Shown here in pieces: positions 1 to 9,739 of a DNA stretch of 42,134 bases. How positions within the stretch are numbered: position 1 is the stretch's first letter; each line of letters begins with the position of its first letter. Source of the DNA: Deltaproteobacteria bacterium (GTDB lineage: Bacteria > Desulfobacterota > Binatia > UBA12015); assembly GCA_016874795.1 (NCBI GenBank), contig VGTG01000036.1:1-42134 (forward strand). The letters are read 5' to 3'. The notes under the pieces were generated by a model, which was not told the DNA's origin, did no database searches, and worked only from the letters and a program-made list of their open reading frames with translations. Made by a program: the position numbers and the translations under genes.

Positions 1-775
1 CCATCGCGAAGTGGATCCCGTCGAGCTCGCGTCCGGGGATCGGGAGATCGCGCGGATGCGTTGCACCCGTCGCGATCACGATTGCGTCGAACGTCGCACG
101 CAGGCGCGTGATGTCGATGTCGACGCCGACGTTGACGCCCGTCTCGAAGCGCACGCCTTCGGCCGCCATCTGCTCCATGCGGCGGTCGATGATGTGCTTC
201 TCCATCTTGAAGTCGGGGATACCGTAGCGCAGCAAGCCGCCGATGCGATCGGCGCGCTCGAGCACCATCACCTCGTGTCCGGCGCGCGCGAGCTGCTGGG
301 CGCAAGCGAGGCCGGCAGGTCCCGAGCCGATCACCGCGACGCGCTTTCCCGTGCGGCGGTCCGCCGGCATTGGGCGCACCCATCCCTCGCCGAACGCGTG
401 GTCGATGATCTGCTTCTCGATCTGCTTGATCGTGACGGGCTTCTGATTGATGCGGAGGACGCATGCTTCCTCGCACGGTGCGGGGCAGATCCGCCCGGTG
501 AACTCCGGGAAGTTGTTCGTCGAGTGGAGACGCTCGATCGCCTCCTCCCAGCGGCCGCGGTAGATGAAGTCGTTCCAGTCGGGAATGATGTTCCCGAGCG
601 GACAGCCGCGGTGGCAGAACGGAATGCCGCAGTCCATGCAGCGTGCCGCTTGCTCCTGCAGCGCTTCCTCCGAGTGCTTGCCCTCGAGCTCGCGCCAGTC
701 GCGCAGGCGCTCGTCGACCGGGCGCCGCGGCGGAAGCTCGCGCTCGTACTCCAAGAATCCGGTGATCTTTCCCAC
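1..775 (-). CDS. gltD: Glutamate synthase small subunit (NADPH-GOGAT beta), 3' part outside window
   Basis: The first 258 residues of the FAD/NAD(P)H-dependent beta subunit are present; the C-terminus lies off the left edge. Visible features are the N-terminal Cys clusters of the 4Fe-4S domain ([15 protein letters not shown], then CPAPCEEAC) and the first dinucleotide-binding loop GSGPAG near residue 149. The subunit passes electrons from NAD(P)H through FAD and Fe-S centres to GltB in the cytoplasm. The start is a GTG ([13 protein letters not shown]), chosen because it matches the family N-terminus and has an AGGGGG ribosome site about 10 nt upstream. It follows the gltB stop by 26 bp, so the two are co-transcribed. 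Family identity is secure; the intactness of the missing part is unknown. Confidence 0.95.
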   Translation of the reverse strand, partial: MGKITGFLEYERELPPRRPVDERLRDWRELEGKHSEEALQEQAARCMDCGIPFCHRGCPLGNIIPDWNDFIYRGRWEEAIERLHSTNNFPEFTGRICPAPCEEACVLRINQKPVTIKQIEKQIIDHAFGEGWVRPMPADRRTGKRVAVIGSGPAGLACAQQLARAGHEVMVLERADRIGGLLRYGIPDFKMEKHIIDRRMEQMAAEGVRFETGVNVGVDIDITRLRATFDAIVIATGATHPRDLPIPGRELDGIHFAM

Positions 776-801
776 GGTAGGTCGTCCCCCTGGCGCAGCG
801 C

Positions 802-3800
802 TCAGACGCTGGCGAGCTTGGCGTCGTCGCTGTCGAGATGCCGCTCCGCCAGGACCTTTCGATACTCGACCGGCATGACCTTCCGGAAGCTCGCGACGGT
901 CTGCTTCCAGCCCGAGAGGATGCGCCACGCCACCTGGCTCTGCGTGTAGTCGTAGTGGCGTCGCACGAGGTCGTGCACCTGCTGCTGGTCCGCGGCCGAG
1001 AGCTCCTCGATCTCGACCATGCCCGTGTTCAGGTGCCCCGCGAACGTTTCGTCCGGATCGTAGACGTAGGCGATGCCACCGCTCATGCCGGCCGCGAAGT
1101 TGCGTCCCGTCGAGCCGAGCACCACCACGAGCCCTTTCGTCATGTACTCGCAGCCATGATCGCCGACGCCCTCCACGACCGCGGTCACGCCGCTGTTGCG
1201 GACGCAGAAGCGCTCGCCCGCCATGCCGCGCAGGAACACCTCGCCGCCCGTCGCGCCGTAGAGCGAGACGTTGCCGACGATGCTGTTCTCCTCGGGGACG
1301 AAGGTCGACCGCTCGGGCGGATGCATCACGATCCGGCCACCCGACATGCCCTTCGCGAAGTAGTCGTTCGCGTCGCCCTCGAGGCGGATCGAGATCCCGC
1401 TCGCGAGGAACGCGCCGAAGCTCTGCCCGGCCGAGCCGCGGAAGTGGATGTGGATCGTCTCCGGCGGAAGACCGGCCGCGCCGTAACGGCGCGAGACCTC
1501 GGCCGAGAGCATCGTGCAGACCGTCCGGTTCACGTTCCGGATCGGCAGCGAGAACTCGACCGGCTTCGCGTCGTCGAGCGCGTCGCGAGCGAGCTCGAGG
1601 ATCTGGTTGTCGAGCGCCTTCTCGAGACCGTGGTCCTGCGAGTCGACGCAGTGGATCGCGATGTTCGACGGCACCTCGGGCTTGTGCAGGATCTGCGTCA
1701 GGTCGATGCCCTTCGCCTTCCAGTGATCGATCGCGTCGGCGGCGTCGAGCCGGTCGACGCGTCCCACCATCTCCTCGATGGTGCGGAAGCCGAGCTCCGC
1801 CATGTATTCGCGCGTCTCCTCGGCGATGAACGTCAGGTAGTTCACGACGTGCTCCGGCTTGCCCTCGAAGCGCTTCCGGAGGACCGGATCCTGCGTCGCG
1901 ATACCGACCGGACAGGTGTTGAGGTGGCAGACGCGCATCATGATGCAGCCGGACGCGACGAGCGCCGAGCTCGCGAAGCCGAACTCCTCGGCACCGAGCA
2001 AGGCTGCGATGATCACGTCCCGCCCGGTCTTCAGCTGCCCGTCCGTCTCGACGCGGATGCGCCCGCGCAGGTCGTTCATCACGAGGACCTGCTGGGTCTC
2101 CGCGAGACCGATCTCCCACGGAATGCCGGCGTGCTTGATCGAGGTGAGCGGCGAAGCGCCGGTCCCGCCCTCGTAGCCGCTGATCAGGACGACGTCCGCC
2201 TTGCCCTTCGAGACGCCTGCTGCGACGGTGCCCACGCCGATCTCGGCGACGAGCTTGACGGAGATCCGCGCGCGGTCGTTCGCGTTCTTCAGGTCGTGGA
2301 TGAGCTGCGCCAGGTCCTCGATCGAGTAGATGTCGTGGTGCGGCGGCGGCGAGATCAGCCCGACGCCCGGCGTCGAGTAGCGGATCCGCGCGATGTACTC
2401 GTCGACCTTGTGGCCGGGAAGCTGCCCGCCCTCGCCGGGCTTCGCGCCCTGCGCCATCTTGATCTGGAGCTCGTCGGAGTTGACGAGGTAGTGGCTCGTC
2501 ACGCCGAACCGTCCCGAGGCGACCTGCTTGATCGCGCTCCGCCGCGAGTCGCCGTTCTCGTCCGGCACGTAGCGCACCGGATCCTCGCCGCCCTCGCCCG
2601 TGTTCGACTTGCCGCCGAGGCGGTTCATCGCGATCGCGAGGTTCTCGTGGGCTTCGCGGCTGATCGAGCCGAGCGACATCGCGCCCGTCTTGAAGCGCTT
2701 GACGATCGAAGCGGCCGGCTCGACCTCTTCGATCGGGATCGGATTCGACTTCTTGAAGCGCAGGAGACCGCGTAGCGTCGAGTGCTGTCGGCTCTCGTCG
2801 TCGACGAGCTGCGTGTAGAGCTTGAACTTCTGGTAGCTGCCGGCCCGCACCGCGTGCTGCAGGCGCGCGACACTCTCCGGGTTGTACGCGTGGTGCTCGC
2901 CGCGACGGCGCCACTGATAGTGCCCACCGGGATCGAGCTCACCGTTCATCGACGGCAGCATCCCGAACGCGTACTTGTGTCGCATCGAGCACTCGCGCGC
3001 GATCACGTCGAGCCCGACGCCCTCGACGCGCGACACAGTCCAGGTGAAGTAGCGGTCGATCACCTCGCGGCGGATGCCGACGGCCTCGAAGATCTGGGCT
3101 CCCCGGTAGCTCTGCAAGGTGGAGATGCCCATCTTGCTCATGACCTTGAAGAGACCCTTGCCGATCGCCTTGACGTAGTGCGCGACCGCCTCTTCGACCG
3201 TCACCTTCGACTTCGCGCCGAAGGCGTGCTCGCGCACCTGCTGCTGCAACGTCTCGAGGGCGACGTACGGGTTGACCGCACCCGCGCCGTAGCCCGAGAG
3301 CAGCGAAAAGTGGTGTACCTCGCGCGGCTCGCCGCTCTCGACGATCAGGCCACAGCGCGTCCGCGTTCCTTCGCGAACGAGGTGGTGGTGCACCGCCGCG
3401 GTCGCGAGGAGGCTCGGGATCGGCGCATGCTCCTCGTCGACGCCGCGGTCGCAGAGCACGAGCAGCGTCGCGCCGCGCGCGACCGCCGCCGAGGCGTCGC
3501 GGCAGAGGGTCTCGAGCGCGCTCTCGAGACCCTCTGCCCCGTCGGCGACGCGGTAGAGCATCCGCAGAGTGACGACCTCGATTCCGGGACGCGAGAGCGC
3601 CTTCAGCCGCGCGAGCGCCTCGTTCGTCAGGATCGGCTGCTCGAGCTCGATCTGCCGGCAGTGCTCGGGCGTCTCGGCGAACAGGTTCTGCTCGGTGCCG
3701 AGCGTCGTCTTCAGCGACATCACGAGGTCCTCGCGGATCGGATCGATCGGCGGGTTCGTGACCTGCGCGAAGAGCTGCTTGAAGTAGTTGAAGACGAGCT

Positions 3801-5415
3801 GCGGCTTGTCGGACAGCGCGGCGAGCGGCGCGTCGTTGCCCATCGAGCCGACCGCTTCCTCGCCATTGATCGCCATCGGCTGCAGCAGGATGCGCAGATC
3901 CTCGCGCGTGTAGCCGAAGGCCTTCTGCAGCGTGACGAGCTCGTCGTGGTCGAGATCCGGCGGGACCTGTCTCGCCTCGGCCGGTGGCGCATCCTCGAAC
4001 CGGAGAAGGTTCGCGCGAAGCCACTCCCCGTACGGCTGGCGCGCCGCCATCCCTTCCTTGATCTCCTGGTCGTCGATGATCCGTCCCTGCGCGGTGTCGA
4101 CCAGGAACATGCGGCCGGGCTGCAGGCGGTTCTTCGCGACCACGTCCTCGTCGGCGATCGGAAGGACGCCGACCTCGGACGCCATCACGACGAGGCCGTC
4201 CTTCGTCACGACGTAGCGCGACGGACGGAGGCCGTTCCGGTCGAGTACCGCGCCGATCACCGTGCCGTCGGTGAACGCGATCGAAGCCGGACCGTCCCAC
4301 GGCTCCATCAGGCAAGCGTGGTACTCGTAGAAGTCGCGCTTGCTCTGGCTCATCCCCTCGTGCTTCTGCCACGCCTCGGGGATCATCATCATGACCGCGT
4401 GCGGGAGCGACCGGCCCGTGTGGGTCAGGAGCTCGAGCGCGTTGTCGAAGTTCGCCGAGTCGCTGCCGTGCGACTCGATGATCGGCAGGATCTTCTCGAT
4501 GTCCTCGCCGAACTCGTCCGAACGGAACATCCGCTGCCGCGCGTTCATCCAGTTGATGTTGCCGCGGAGCGTGTTGATCTCGCCGTTGTGCGCGAGCATC
4601 CGGTATGGATGCGCGCGATCCCACGACGGGAGCGTGTTCGTGCTGAAGCGCTGGTGCACGAGGGCGAGGGCGCTCGTCATCTCCGGGTCGCGGAGGTCGT
4701 GGAAGAAAGCGGGGATCTGCTCCGGAAGGAGAAGGCCCTTGTAGACGAGCGTGCGCGCCGAGAGGCTCGGGACGTAGAACGACTCCGAGTCCTTCAGCTC
4801 CTCGGAAGAATTGACGAGGAACTCGACGCGCTTCCGGATCACGTAGAGCTTGCGCTCGAGGGCCGCCGCGTCCTTCGCGCCGGCGCCGGCAGCGATGAAC
4901 ACCTGACGGATCTCGGGCATCGACGAGCGCGCGAGAGGACCGGCCTGGCTCGCGTCGACGGGGACCGTGCGCGAGCCGAGGAACGTCTGCCCCTCCTCTT
5001 TGATCACCTTCTCGAAGATCTTGAGGCAGACGTTCCGCTCGAAGACGTCGCCCGGCAGGAACACCATCCCGACGCCGTACGTGCCGGCCGCAGGCAGCTC
5101 GAAGCCGAGCTTGCGACACTCGCGCGAGAGGAACTCGTGCGGGATCTGGATCAGGATGCCCGCGCCGTCGCCGGTCAGAGGATCGCAGCCGCACGCGCCG
5201 CGGTGGGTGAGGTTGTCGAGGATCTTGAGACCCTTCTCGATGATGTCGTGCGTGCGGTGCCCGTCGATGTGCGCGACGAAGCCGACGCCGCACGCGTCCG
5301 ACTCGGTGGCGCTCCGGTAGAGGCCCGATCGCTCGGCCTCGCGCCGGAGACGGCGGAGCTCGGCGAAATACACCTCGTCCCGACCACCCGAGGTGGTTGG
5401 CTCTTCTTTCGTCAT
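802..5415 (-). CDS. gltB: Glutamate synthase large subunit (GOGAT alpha)
   Basis: 1537 residues, the usual length for bacterial GltB. The enzyme makes two glutamates from glutamine and 2-oxoglutarate, working with GltD. Order of domains: class II glutamine amidotransferase beginning at Cys42 (ACGVGFVAH), which would become the N-terminal nucleophile after removal of a 41-residue propeptide; central domain; FMN-binding TIM-barrel ([25 protein letters not shown]); 3Fe-4S cysteines C1157, C1163 and C1168 ([12 protein letters not shown]); and the C-terminal glycine-rich beta-helix. The ATG is preceded by GAGGG. It lies 32 bp downstream of an Lrp-family regulator and 26 bp upstream of gltD. No broken motif is seen. 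Confidence 0.97.
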   Translation of the reverse strand: MTKEEPTTSGGRDEVYFAELRRLRREAERSGLYRSATESDACGVGFVAHIDGHRTHDIIEKGLKILDNLTHRGACGCDPLTGDGAGILIQIPHEFLSRECRKLGFELPAAGTYGVGMVFLPGDVFERNVCLKIFEKVIKEEGQTFLGSRTVPVDASQAGPLARSSMPEIRQVFIAAGAGAKDAAALERKLYVIRKRVEFLVNSSEELKDSESFYVPSLSARTLVYKGLLLPEQIPAFFHDLRDPEMTSALALVHQRFSTNTLPSWDRAHPYRMLAHNGEINTLRGNINWMNARQRMFRSDEFGEDIEKILPIIESHGSDSANFDNALELLTHTGRSLPHAVMMMIPEAWQKHEGMSQSKRDFYEYHACLMEPWDGPASIAFTDGTVIGAVLDRNGLRPSRYVVTKDGLVVMASEVGVLPIADEDVVAKNRLQPGRMFLVDTAQGRIIDDQEIKEGMAARQPYGEWLRANLLRFEDAPPAEARQVPPDLDHDELVTLQKAFGYTREDLRILLQPMAINGEEAVGSMGNDAPLAALSDKPQLVFNYFKQLFAQVTNPPIDPIREDLVMSLKTTLGTEQNLFAETPEHCRQIELEQPILTNEALARLKALSRPGIEVVTLRMLYRVADGAEGLESALETLCRDASAAVARGATLLVLCDRGVDEEHAPIPSLLATAAVHHHLVREGTRTRCGLIVESGEPREVHHFSLLSGYGAGAVNPYVALETLQQQVREHAFGAKSKVTVEEAVAHYVKAIGKGLFKVMSKMGISTLQSYRGAQIFEAVGIRREVIDRYFTWTVSRVEGVGLDVIARECSMRHKYAFGMLPSMNGELDPGGHYQWRRRGEHHAYNPESVARLQHAVRAGSYQKFKLYTQLVDDESRQHSTLRGLLRFKKSNPIPIEEVEPAASIVKRFKTGAMSLGSISREAHENLAIAMNRLGGKSNTGEGGEDPVRYVPDENGDSRRSAIKQVASGRFGVTSHYLVNSDELQIKMAQGAKPGEGGQLPGHKVDEYIARIRYSTPGVGLISPPPHHDIYSIEDLAQLIHDLKNANDRARISVKLVAEIGVGTVAAGVSKGKADVVLISGYEGGTGASPLTSIKHAGIPWEIGLAETQQVLVMNDLRGRIRVETDGQLKTGRDVIIAALLGAEEFGFASSALVASGCIMMRVCHLNTCPVGIATQDPVLRKRFEGKPEHVVNYLTFIAEETREYMAELGFRTIEEMVGRVDRLDAADAIDHWKAKGIDLTQILHKPEVPSNIAIHCVDSQDHGLEKALDNQILELARDALDDAKPVEFSLPIRNVNRTVCTMLSAEVSRRYGAAGLPPETIHIHFRGSAGQSFGAFLASGISIRLEGDANDYFAKGMSGGRIVMHPPERSTFVPEENSIVGNVSLYGATGGEVFLRGMAGERFCVRNSGVTAVVEGVGDHGCEYMTKGLVVVLGSTGRNFAAGMSGGIAYVYDPDETFAGHLNTGMVEIEELSAADQQQVHDLVRRHYDYTQSQVAWRILSGWKQTVASFRKVMPVEYRKVLAERHLDSDDAKLASV

Positions 5416-5447
5416 TTACCGACCCTCTTCGTGATGCGTGCGGACTG

Positions 5448-6005
5448 TCAGGAAGCCGCGGCGAGTGGCTTGACGCCCCCGCCGCGGACGCGCCGGCGCG
5501 CCGAGGCGGACGAGTTCCCGGTCGGCTCCTCCGGAAGCGGAACCTGGCTCCGCTCCGTGTGCGTGGAGAGCACGACCATGGTCTCGGTCCGGGCGACCCC
5601 GGGAATGCTGCGGAGCTGGCTGATCAGGTGCTCCAGCGAGGACGTATTGCGCGTCTTCACCTTGAGGAGAAGCGTGTGCTGCCCCGTCACGTGGTGGCAC
5701 TCGAGGACGCCTTCGAGGGCGCTGACGAGGCCTTCCAGCTCCTCGATGGCCGCCGGCTGCTCGACGACGACCCCGATGAAGGCGGTGACGTCGAGGCCGA
5801 TCCGGCGGGAGTCGAGACTCGCGTGGTAGCCGCGGATCACCCCGGCGCTCTCGAGCTTCTTGATCCGGTCGATGACCGACGGCGCCGAGAGCCCGACGAG
5901 CTTGCCGATGCGGTTGAGTGGGATCTTGCAATCCGACTGCAGGGTCTCGAGGATCCGGAGATCGATCGCGTCGAGGCCGTTTCCGCTGCCGTTACCTAAT
6001 TTCAT
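5448..6005 (-). CDS. Lrp/AsnC-family transcriptional regulator
   Basis: 185 residues. The N-terminal AsnC-type helix-turn-helix covers about residues 12-60 (DAIDLRILETLQSDCK, then LSAPSVIDRIKKLESAGVI). It is followed by the RAM ligand-binding/oligomerisation domain to about residue 150 (HHVTGQHTLLLKVKTRN). The last 30 or so residues are a Ser/Ala/Arg-rich tail beyond the usual 150-160-residue family length, with no recognised role. Being first in the minus-strand unit and only 32 bp from gltB, it is probably a local amino-acid-responsive regulator of gltBD and of itself. In E. coli, Lrp controls gltBD from an unlinked locus; the role here is inferred from position. Confidence 0.92.
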   Translation of the reverse strand: MKLGNGSGNGLDAIDLRILETLQSDCKIPLNRIGKLVGLSAPSVIDRIKKLESAGVIRGYHASLDSRRIGLDVTAFIGVVVEQPAAIEELEGLVSALEGVLECHHVTGQHTLLLKVKTRNTSSLEHLISQLRSIPGVARTETMVVLSTHTERSQVPLPEEPTGNSSASARRRVRGGGVKPLAAAS

Positions 6006-6012
6006 AAGGTGT

Positions 6013-6025
6013 CCGAGGGGCTCGG
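6013..6025. promoter_or_regulatory. Short inverted repeat in the leader of the lrp-gltBD unit
   Basis: Perfect 5-bp arms CCGAG/CTCGG around a GGG centre, located between the putative -10 and the Lrp start codon. It could be a half-operator for the regulator itself or a minor leader hairpin. Seen directly; the function is a guess. Confidence 0.3.
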
Positions 6026-6031
6026 CCTTAC

Positions 6032-6060
6032 GCCTAGCGGATCGACTACCCTTCGGTCAA
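6032..6060 (-). promoter_or_regulatory. Possible sigma-70 promoter of the lrp-gltBD operon
   Basis: On the minus strand TTGACC (6060-6055) stands 17-18 nt from CTAGGC/TAGGCG (6037-6031). The -35 is good and the -10 is weak. The -35 overlaps the stop codon of the upstream membrane-protein gene, so the operon would have its own promoter within a 51-bp gap. Confidence 0.4.
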
Positions 6061-8132
6061 TATTTTCCTCCAGACGATCGTAGAGACCGGGCGACGGCCC
6101 AGAGGACCAGCCCGGCTCCCGTCAGGAGGGACACCGCGACTCCGACGCGACGCGACATCGGGCGGTAGAGGAACCGCACGTCATGCTCCCCAGCGCCCAG
6201 GGCGACGCCCCGGAAGAGGTAGTTCGCCCGGAGGAGCGGCCGCGGCTCCCCGTCGACCGCCACCTCCCAGCCCGGCCAGAAGAGGTCCGCGAGGACGAGC
6301 ACCGCCGGGCGTGCAGTTGCGACCCGGAGGCGGACCTCCTCCGGCGCGTCGCGGACCCACTCGACCCCCGACCGGGTCGGGGCGGAGATCGAGTTGGCCG
6401 GCCATACGACCGTCCGATCGACCACGACCTCCCGGCGGGGCTGGAAGCGCTCCGAGCGGAGGTACTCGAGGGCCGCATCGTCGTCCTCGATCACCACCGC
6501 GCCCGAGAGGAGCGCTGCGCGAGGCCGGCTGCGGCGATTCTCCCAAACGCCGACCCGAGCCTCGTCGTCGCGGAAGGCCTCGCGGAACCAGGGCGGCAGG
6601 CCGGTCTGCCAGCCGACCGCGAGATCCGCGGCGACCCACCGCGTCGCCATCAGGTCGAGCATGCGCCACTGCGCTCCGGCGGGCGGAGCGACGTAGCGTC
6701 CCCAGAAGAGCGGCGCGTCCGGGTTCGCCCACGGCGGAAGCCCGAGGAACCGCCGATAGCGATCCGACGTCAGCGGCTCGAAATCCTGCACGACGTGGAT
6801 GCCGTGCAACGACCCGAGCTTCTCCATCAAATCGAAGCGGCGGCCCCAGTTCTTGATGAGAAGCGTTCGATCGGGGCCGGCGTGCTCGCGCAGGAAGTGC
6901 GCGAACGGCTTCGGCTCGAAGTACGCCTCGCCGCTCGACTGCGGGATCCTCAGGCGGTTCGGGTTCGCGGCGAAGCGCTCCGCGAGCGTGCAGAGCACGA
7001 GGAGCCACGCGCACGCTGCCGCGACGCGAGCGCCACCGATGCGCGCGAGCCAACCCTTCGCGACGTCGAGGCCGATCGCGGCGAGGACGGCAGCGGCGAA
7101 CGCGGCGGGAAGGAGCATGCGCATCGGCATCCGGAAGCGGTCGACGAGCGGCAGGTGGAAGAAGAAGTCGTCGAAGAGACGCGTGCCGAACCCGATCGGT
7201 AGCGCGACCGCGACGAGAGCGATCCCCGCGAGCACGATCGCGAGCCGACGCCGATCGAAGAGCGCCAGCACCGCGAAGAGCGCGACGGGTCCCGCGGCGA
7301 AGAGAGCCGCTCCCCAGCCGAGCGGCGGCTCGACGGGTCGCGCCTGTGCCGGTGTCAGACTCTGACGCGCCGCCTCGGAGACCACCTCGGCCGTCGGCAG
7401 GATCTGCGCCGCCGCGAGAAGGACCGTGACTCCCGCCGCGACAGCGAGCGCTCCCGCGAGACGGAGCCAGCTCCGCGACGGTCTCCATCCCGAGAGAAGC
7501 AGCCACGCGAGAGCCGCGAAACCCGCCGCGTATGCGTTGTAGACGACGATCTGCGCGTGTCCGCTCAGGACCTGCAGCGCGAGCGCGACTCCGAGAGCCG
7601 CGCCGCGGCCGAGGCTCGGCGCCGCGAGAAGCCGTCCGCCGAGGAGAAAGACGAGCGGGATCAGCGCACTGCCGATCAGGAACGACGGCTGCAAGTGCGT
7701 GAACACGAGCGTCTGGCCGAGCATGAAGAGCGCGCCGCCGAGGACGCTCGCCGGAAGCGACAGCCCGAGCGCACGAGCACACGCGAAGGTTCCGATGCCG
7801 GCGAGCGCGAGGCTCGCGACGCAGATCCAGCCGAGCGCCTCGGGCACCGGCAGGAGCCAGGAGAGCCAGTTGAGAGGGAAGAGGAGCCCGCCGTTGTAGC
7901 TCCCGACCGACGGGGCGCCGGCGAGCTGGTACGGATTCCACCACGGCAGGAACCCGTCGGCTCCGAACGCGAACGCGTGGAGCGGAACGTAGATCGTGTA
8001 GAGGTCCTGCGTCAGGACCGAGACGTCCTGCCCGGGCGGTATCGGCGCGAGGATGCGCCACTGCCAGTACGCGATCGCGGCGGCGACGAGGAGGAGAGAC
8101 GCCAATCCGGCGTGCGCACGCGGGCCCAGCAC
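6057..8132 (-). CDS. YfhO-family polytopic membrane protein
   Basis: 691 residues with about a dozen hydrophobic helices over the first two thirds, a soluble C-terminal region of roughly 200 residues, and a final membrane helix near the C-terminus (VAVSLLTGAGLVLWAVA). The N-terminal pattern (TQDLYTIYVPLHAF, FLPWWNPYQLAGAP) and the C-terminal beta-rich segment with a WPGWEVAVDGE-like motif are typical of YfhO proteins. These are GT-C-like and linked in Firmicutes to glycosylation of teichoic or other surface polymers from lipid-linked sugars. The substrate here is unknown. It lies 52 bp downstream of a same-strand sulfatase-fold gene, so a joint role in modifying an envelope glycan or lipid is plausible. 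Confidence 0.8.
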   Translation of the reverse strand: MLGPRAHAGLASLLLVAAAIAYWQWRILAPIPPGQDVSVLTQDLYTIYVPLHAFAFGADGFLPWWNPYQLAGAPSVGSYNGGLLFPLNWLSWLLPVPEALGWICVASLALAGIGTFACARALGLSLPASVLGGALFMLGQTLVFTHLQPSFLIGSALIPLVFLLGGRLLAAPSLGRGAALGVALALQVLSGHAQIVVYNAYAAGFAALAWLLLSGWRPSRSWLRLAGALAVAAGVTVLLAAAQILPTAEVVSEAARQSLTPAQARPVEPPLGWGAALFAAGPVALFAVLALFDRRRLAIVLAGIALVAVALPIGFGTRLFDDFFFHLPLVDRFRMPMRMLLPAAFAAAVLAAIGLDVAKGWLARIGGARVAAACAWLLVLCTLAERFAANPNRLRIPQSSGEAYFEPKPFAHFLREHAGPDRTLLIKNWGRRFDLMEKLGSLHGIHVVQDFEPLTSDRYRRFLGLPPWANPDAPLFWGRYVAPPAGAQWRMLDLMATRWVAADLAVGWQTGLPPWFREAFRDDEARVGVWENRRSRPRAALLSGAVVIEDDDAALEYLRSERFQPRREVVVDRTVVWPANSISAPTRSGVEWVRDAPEEVRLRVATARPAVLVLADLFWPGWEVAVDGEPRPLLRANYLFRGVALGAGEHDVRFLYRPMSRRVGVAVSLLTGAGLVLWAVARSLRSSGGKY

Positions 8133-8165
8133 GGCGGCGACTATACGGATTCGCGCGCTTCCGGG

Positions 8166-8186
8166 GAGGGGAGCGCGCCGCCCCTC
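8166..8186. terminator. GC-rich hairpin at the stop of sulfatase-like gene 1
   Basis: GAGGGG (8166-8171) pairs with CCCCTC (8181-8186), with partial pairing inside. It overlaps the stop codon region of the minus-strand gene. It resembles a degenerate copy of hairpin 1 of the dispersed two-hairpin repeat found at 20286, 23942 and 29923. There is no U-tract. Confidence 0.35.
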
Positions 8187-9657
8187 ATTTCAGATAGCCC
8201 AGGGCACGGAGCTGCTGCTCGAGCTCGGGATCGAGCTCGACGGGGCGACCACGGCTCTCTACCCGCGACCACTGGCGCTTCCAGGCCTCGGCCGCCTCAC
8301 GCAACCGCGACGGCGGCGGCTGCGGACCGACGGCGAGGTCCTTCGTCTCGCCCGGATCGCCGTCGAGATCGTACAGCTCCGCTCGCGGCCGTCCGCGGGC
8401 CTGCTCGATGTACTTCTCCCCGCGACTTCGCGCGAAGCGCTTCGGAGGGCCCGCGCGCGACGTCTCGCCGAAGGCGAGAAGCTCGGGGAAGTCGCTGCGC
8501 TCGCCGACGAGCCACGCGCTCAGATCCTGCTCTCGATGCGCCGTGTCCGCGGCCGTTCCGAAGTCCTTCGGAGCCGGCACCCCCGCGAGCCCGAGTATGG
8601 TCGGCGCGACGTCCGCGAGGCGGACCTGCTCCTCGACGACCCGTCCCGCCGGCACACGCCGCGGATGACGCAGCACGAGCGGCACGCGGACCGTCTCGTC
8701 GTAGAGCGCCTTCGCGTGGCCCTTGTTGCCATGCTCGAAGAACTCGTCGCCGTGGTCGCTCGTGACGACGACGATCGTGTCGTCGAGCACGCCGAGCCGC
8801 TGTAGACGCGAGAGCAGCTTTCCGACCCAAGCGTCGGTGAAGCGGATCTCGCCGTCGTAGAGGGCGATCACGTGCTCGAGGTCACGCGGTTCCATGCGCC
8901 GGTGTACACGCGCGCCGGTCTCGAAATCCGTTCCGTCCACGTCGCCCGCGTAGTCGGGATCGAACATCGTGTCGTAGGGGGGGGGCGGGTCGTAGTCGTA
9001 GTGCACGTCCCACATGTGGACGAAGAGGAAGAACGGCCGCCGCGGGCCGGCAGCGCCCCATTCGTCGAGCCAGGCGTCGACGCGCTGCACGAGAGCCGGC
9101 GACGTGACGCCGCGGTGCGCGTCCTGCTTACTCTTCTGCGCGAGCACGTCGTCCCACACTTCGAAGCCGCGCCCGTAGCCGTAGAGCGAGCGCAGGAACG
9201 GTCCGGAGACGAACGCCGCGGTCGCGTAGCCGTTCTCGCGCAGCACCTCCGCGAGCGTGCGCGTGGACGCGTCGAGGCGGCGGCGCGGATCGGTCAAGCC
9301 GTGGAGCTCCGGCGGCGTTCCCGTGAGGAGGGTCACGTGCGCCGGAAGCGTCCACGAGGACGGCGAGATCGCCGCCTCGAACCGCACGCCTTCGCGCGCG
9401 ATCCGGTCGATCACCGGGCTGGTCTCGCGCGCGTAGCCGTACGTGTGCAGATGGTCGGCGCGGAGGGAGTCGATCGAGATCAGGAGGACGTTGGGACGTA
9501 CGGTCTCGGCGGATCCCCCGGCGATCGCGAGACCGGCGAGAACCGCGACGAGCGCCGCTCCGTGCAGAAGACGTCGCGCCGCAACCGCGGGAGCTCCGAC
9601 GGCGCCGCCCTCGGCTCGCGCGTCCGTCTCGCCCCCGCTCGTGCCACTCGTGGCCAT
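8185..9657 (-). CDS. Sulfatase-fold hydrolase/transferase 1 (Thr at nucleophile position)
   Basis: 490 residues of the alkaline-phosphatase superfamily. A hydrophobic helix at about 30-50 (ALVAVLAGLAIAGGSA) suggests a signal peptide or membrane anchor, so the enzyme works outside the cytoplasmic membrane. Metal-site landmarks are visible: NVLLISID (Asp63) and SDHGDEFFEHG, followed by GHAKALYDETVRVPLVL. At the catalytic position, aligned on LLTG, the protein has SWTLPAHVTLLTG with Thr103 where true sulfatases carry the Cys/Ser converted to formylglycine. It may therefore be a phosphatase or phosphotransferase rather than a sulfatase. The C-terminus is LRALGYLK, shared with three paralogues nearby. 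A run of nine G on the plus strand (8977-8985) encodes Pro-Pro-Pro. Confidence 0.85.
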   Translation of the reverse strand: MATSGTSGGETDARAEGGAVGAPAVAARRLLHGAALVAVLAGLAIAGGSAETVRPNVLLISIDSLRADHLHTYGYARETSPVIDRIAREGVRFEAAISPSSWTLPAHVTLLTGTPPELHGLTDPRRRLDASTRTLAEVLRENGYATAAFVSGPFLRSLYGYGRGFEVWDDVLAQKSKQDAHRGVTSPALVQRVDAWLDEWGAAGPRRPFFLFVHMWDVHYDYDPPPPYDTMFDPDYAGDVDGTDFETGARVHRRMEPRDLEHVIALYDGEIRFTDAWVGKLLSRLQRLGVLDDTIVVVTSDHGDEFFEHGNKGHAKALYDETVRVPLVLRHPRRVPAGRVVEEQVRLADVAPTILGLAGVPAPKDFGTAADTAHREQDLSAWLVGERSDFPELLAFGETSRAGPPKRFARSRGEKYIEQARGRPRAELYDLDGDPGETKDLAVGPQPPPSRLREAAEAWKRQWSRVESRGRPVELDPELEQQLRALGYLK

Positions 9658-9739
9658 CCGCCCGAGCTTAGTCGGAGTGCCGGGACCGTTCTACGCGCCG
9701 GCGTCGCGGCGAAGCTCACGGGCGTGATAGGCATCCGGC

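Noticed and set aside
2782-5829. 1015-codon plus-strand open frame antisense to gltB, and similar long antisense frames at 838-2775 and 2939-5293
   Set aside because: Translations are low-complexity Arg/Ala/Leu-rich with no domain. They are mirror frames produced by high-GC codon bias over gltB, whose own frame carries all catalytic motifs.
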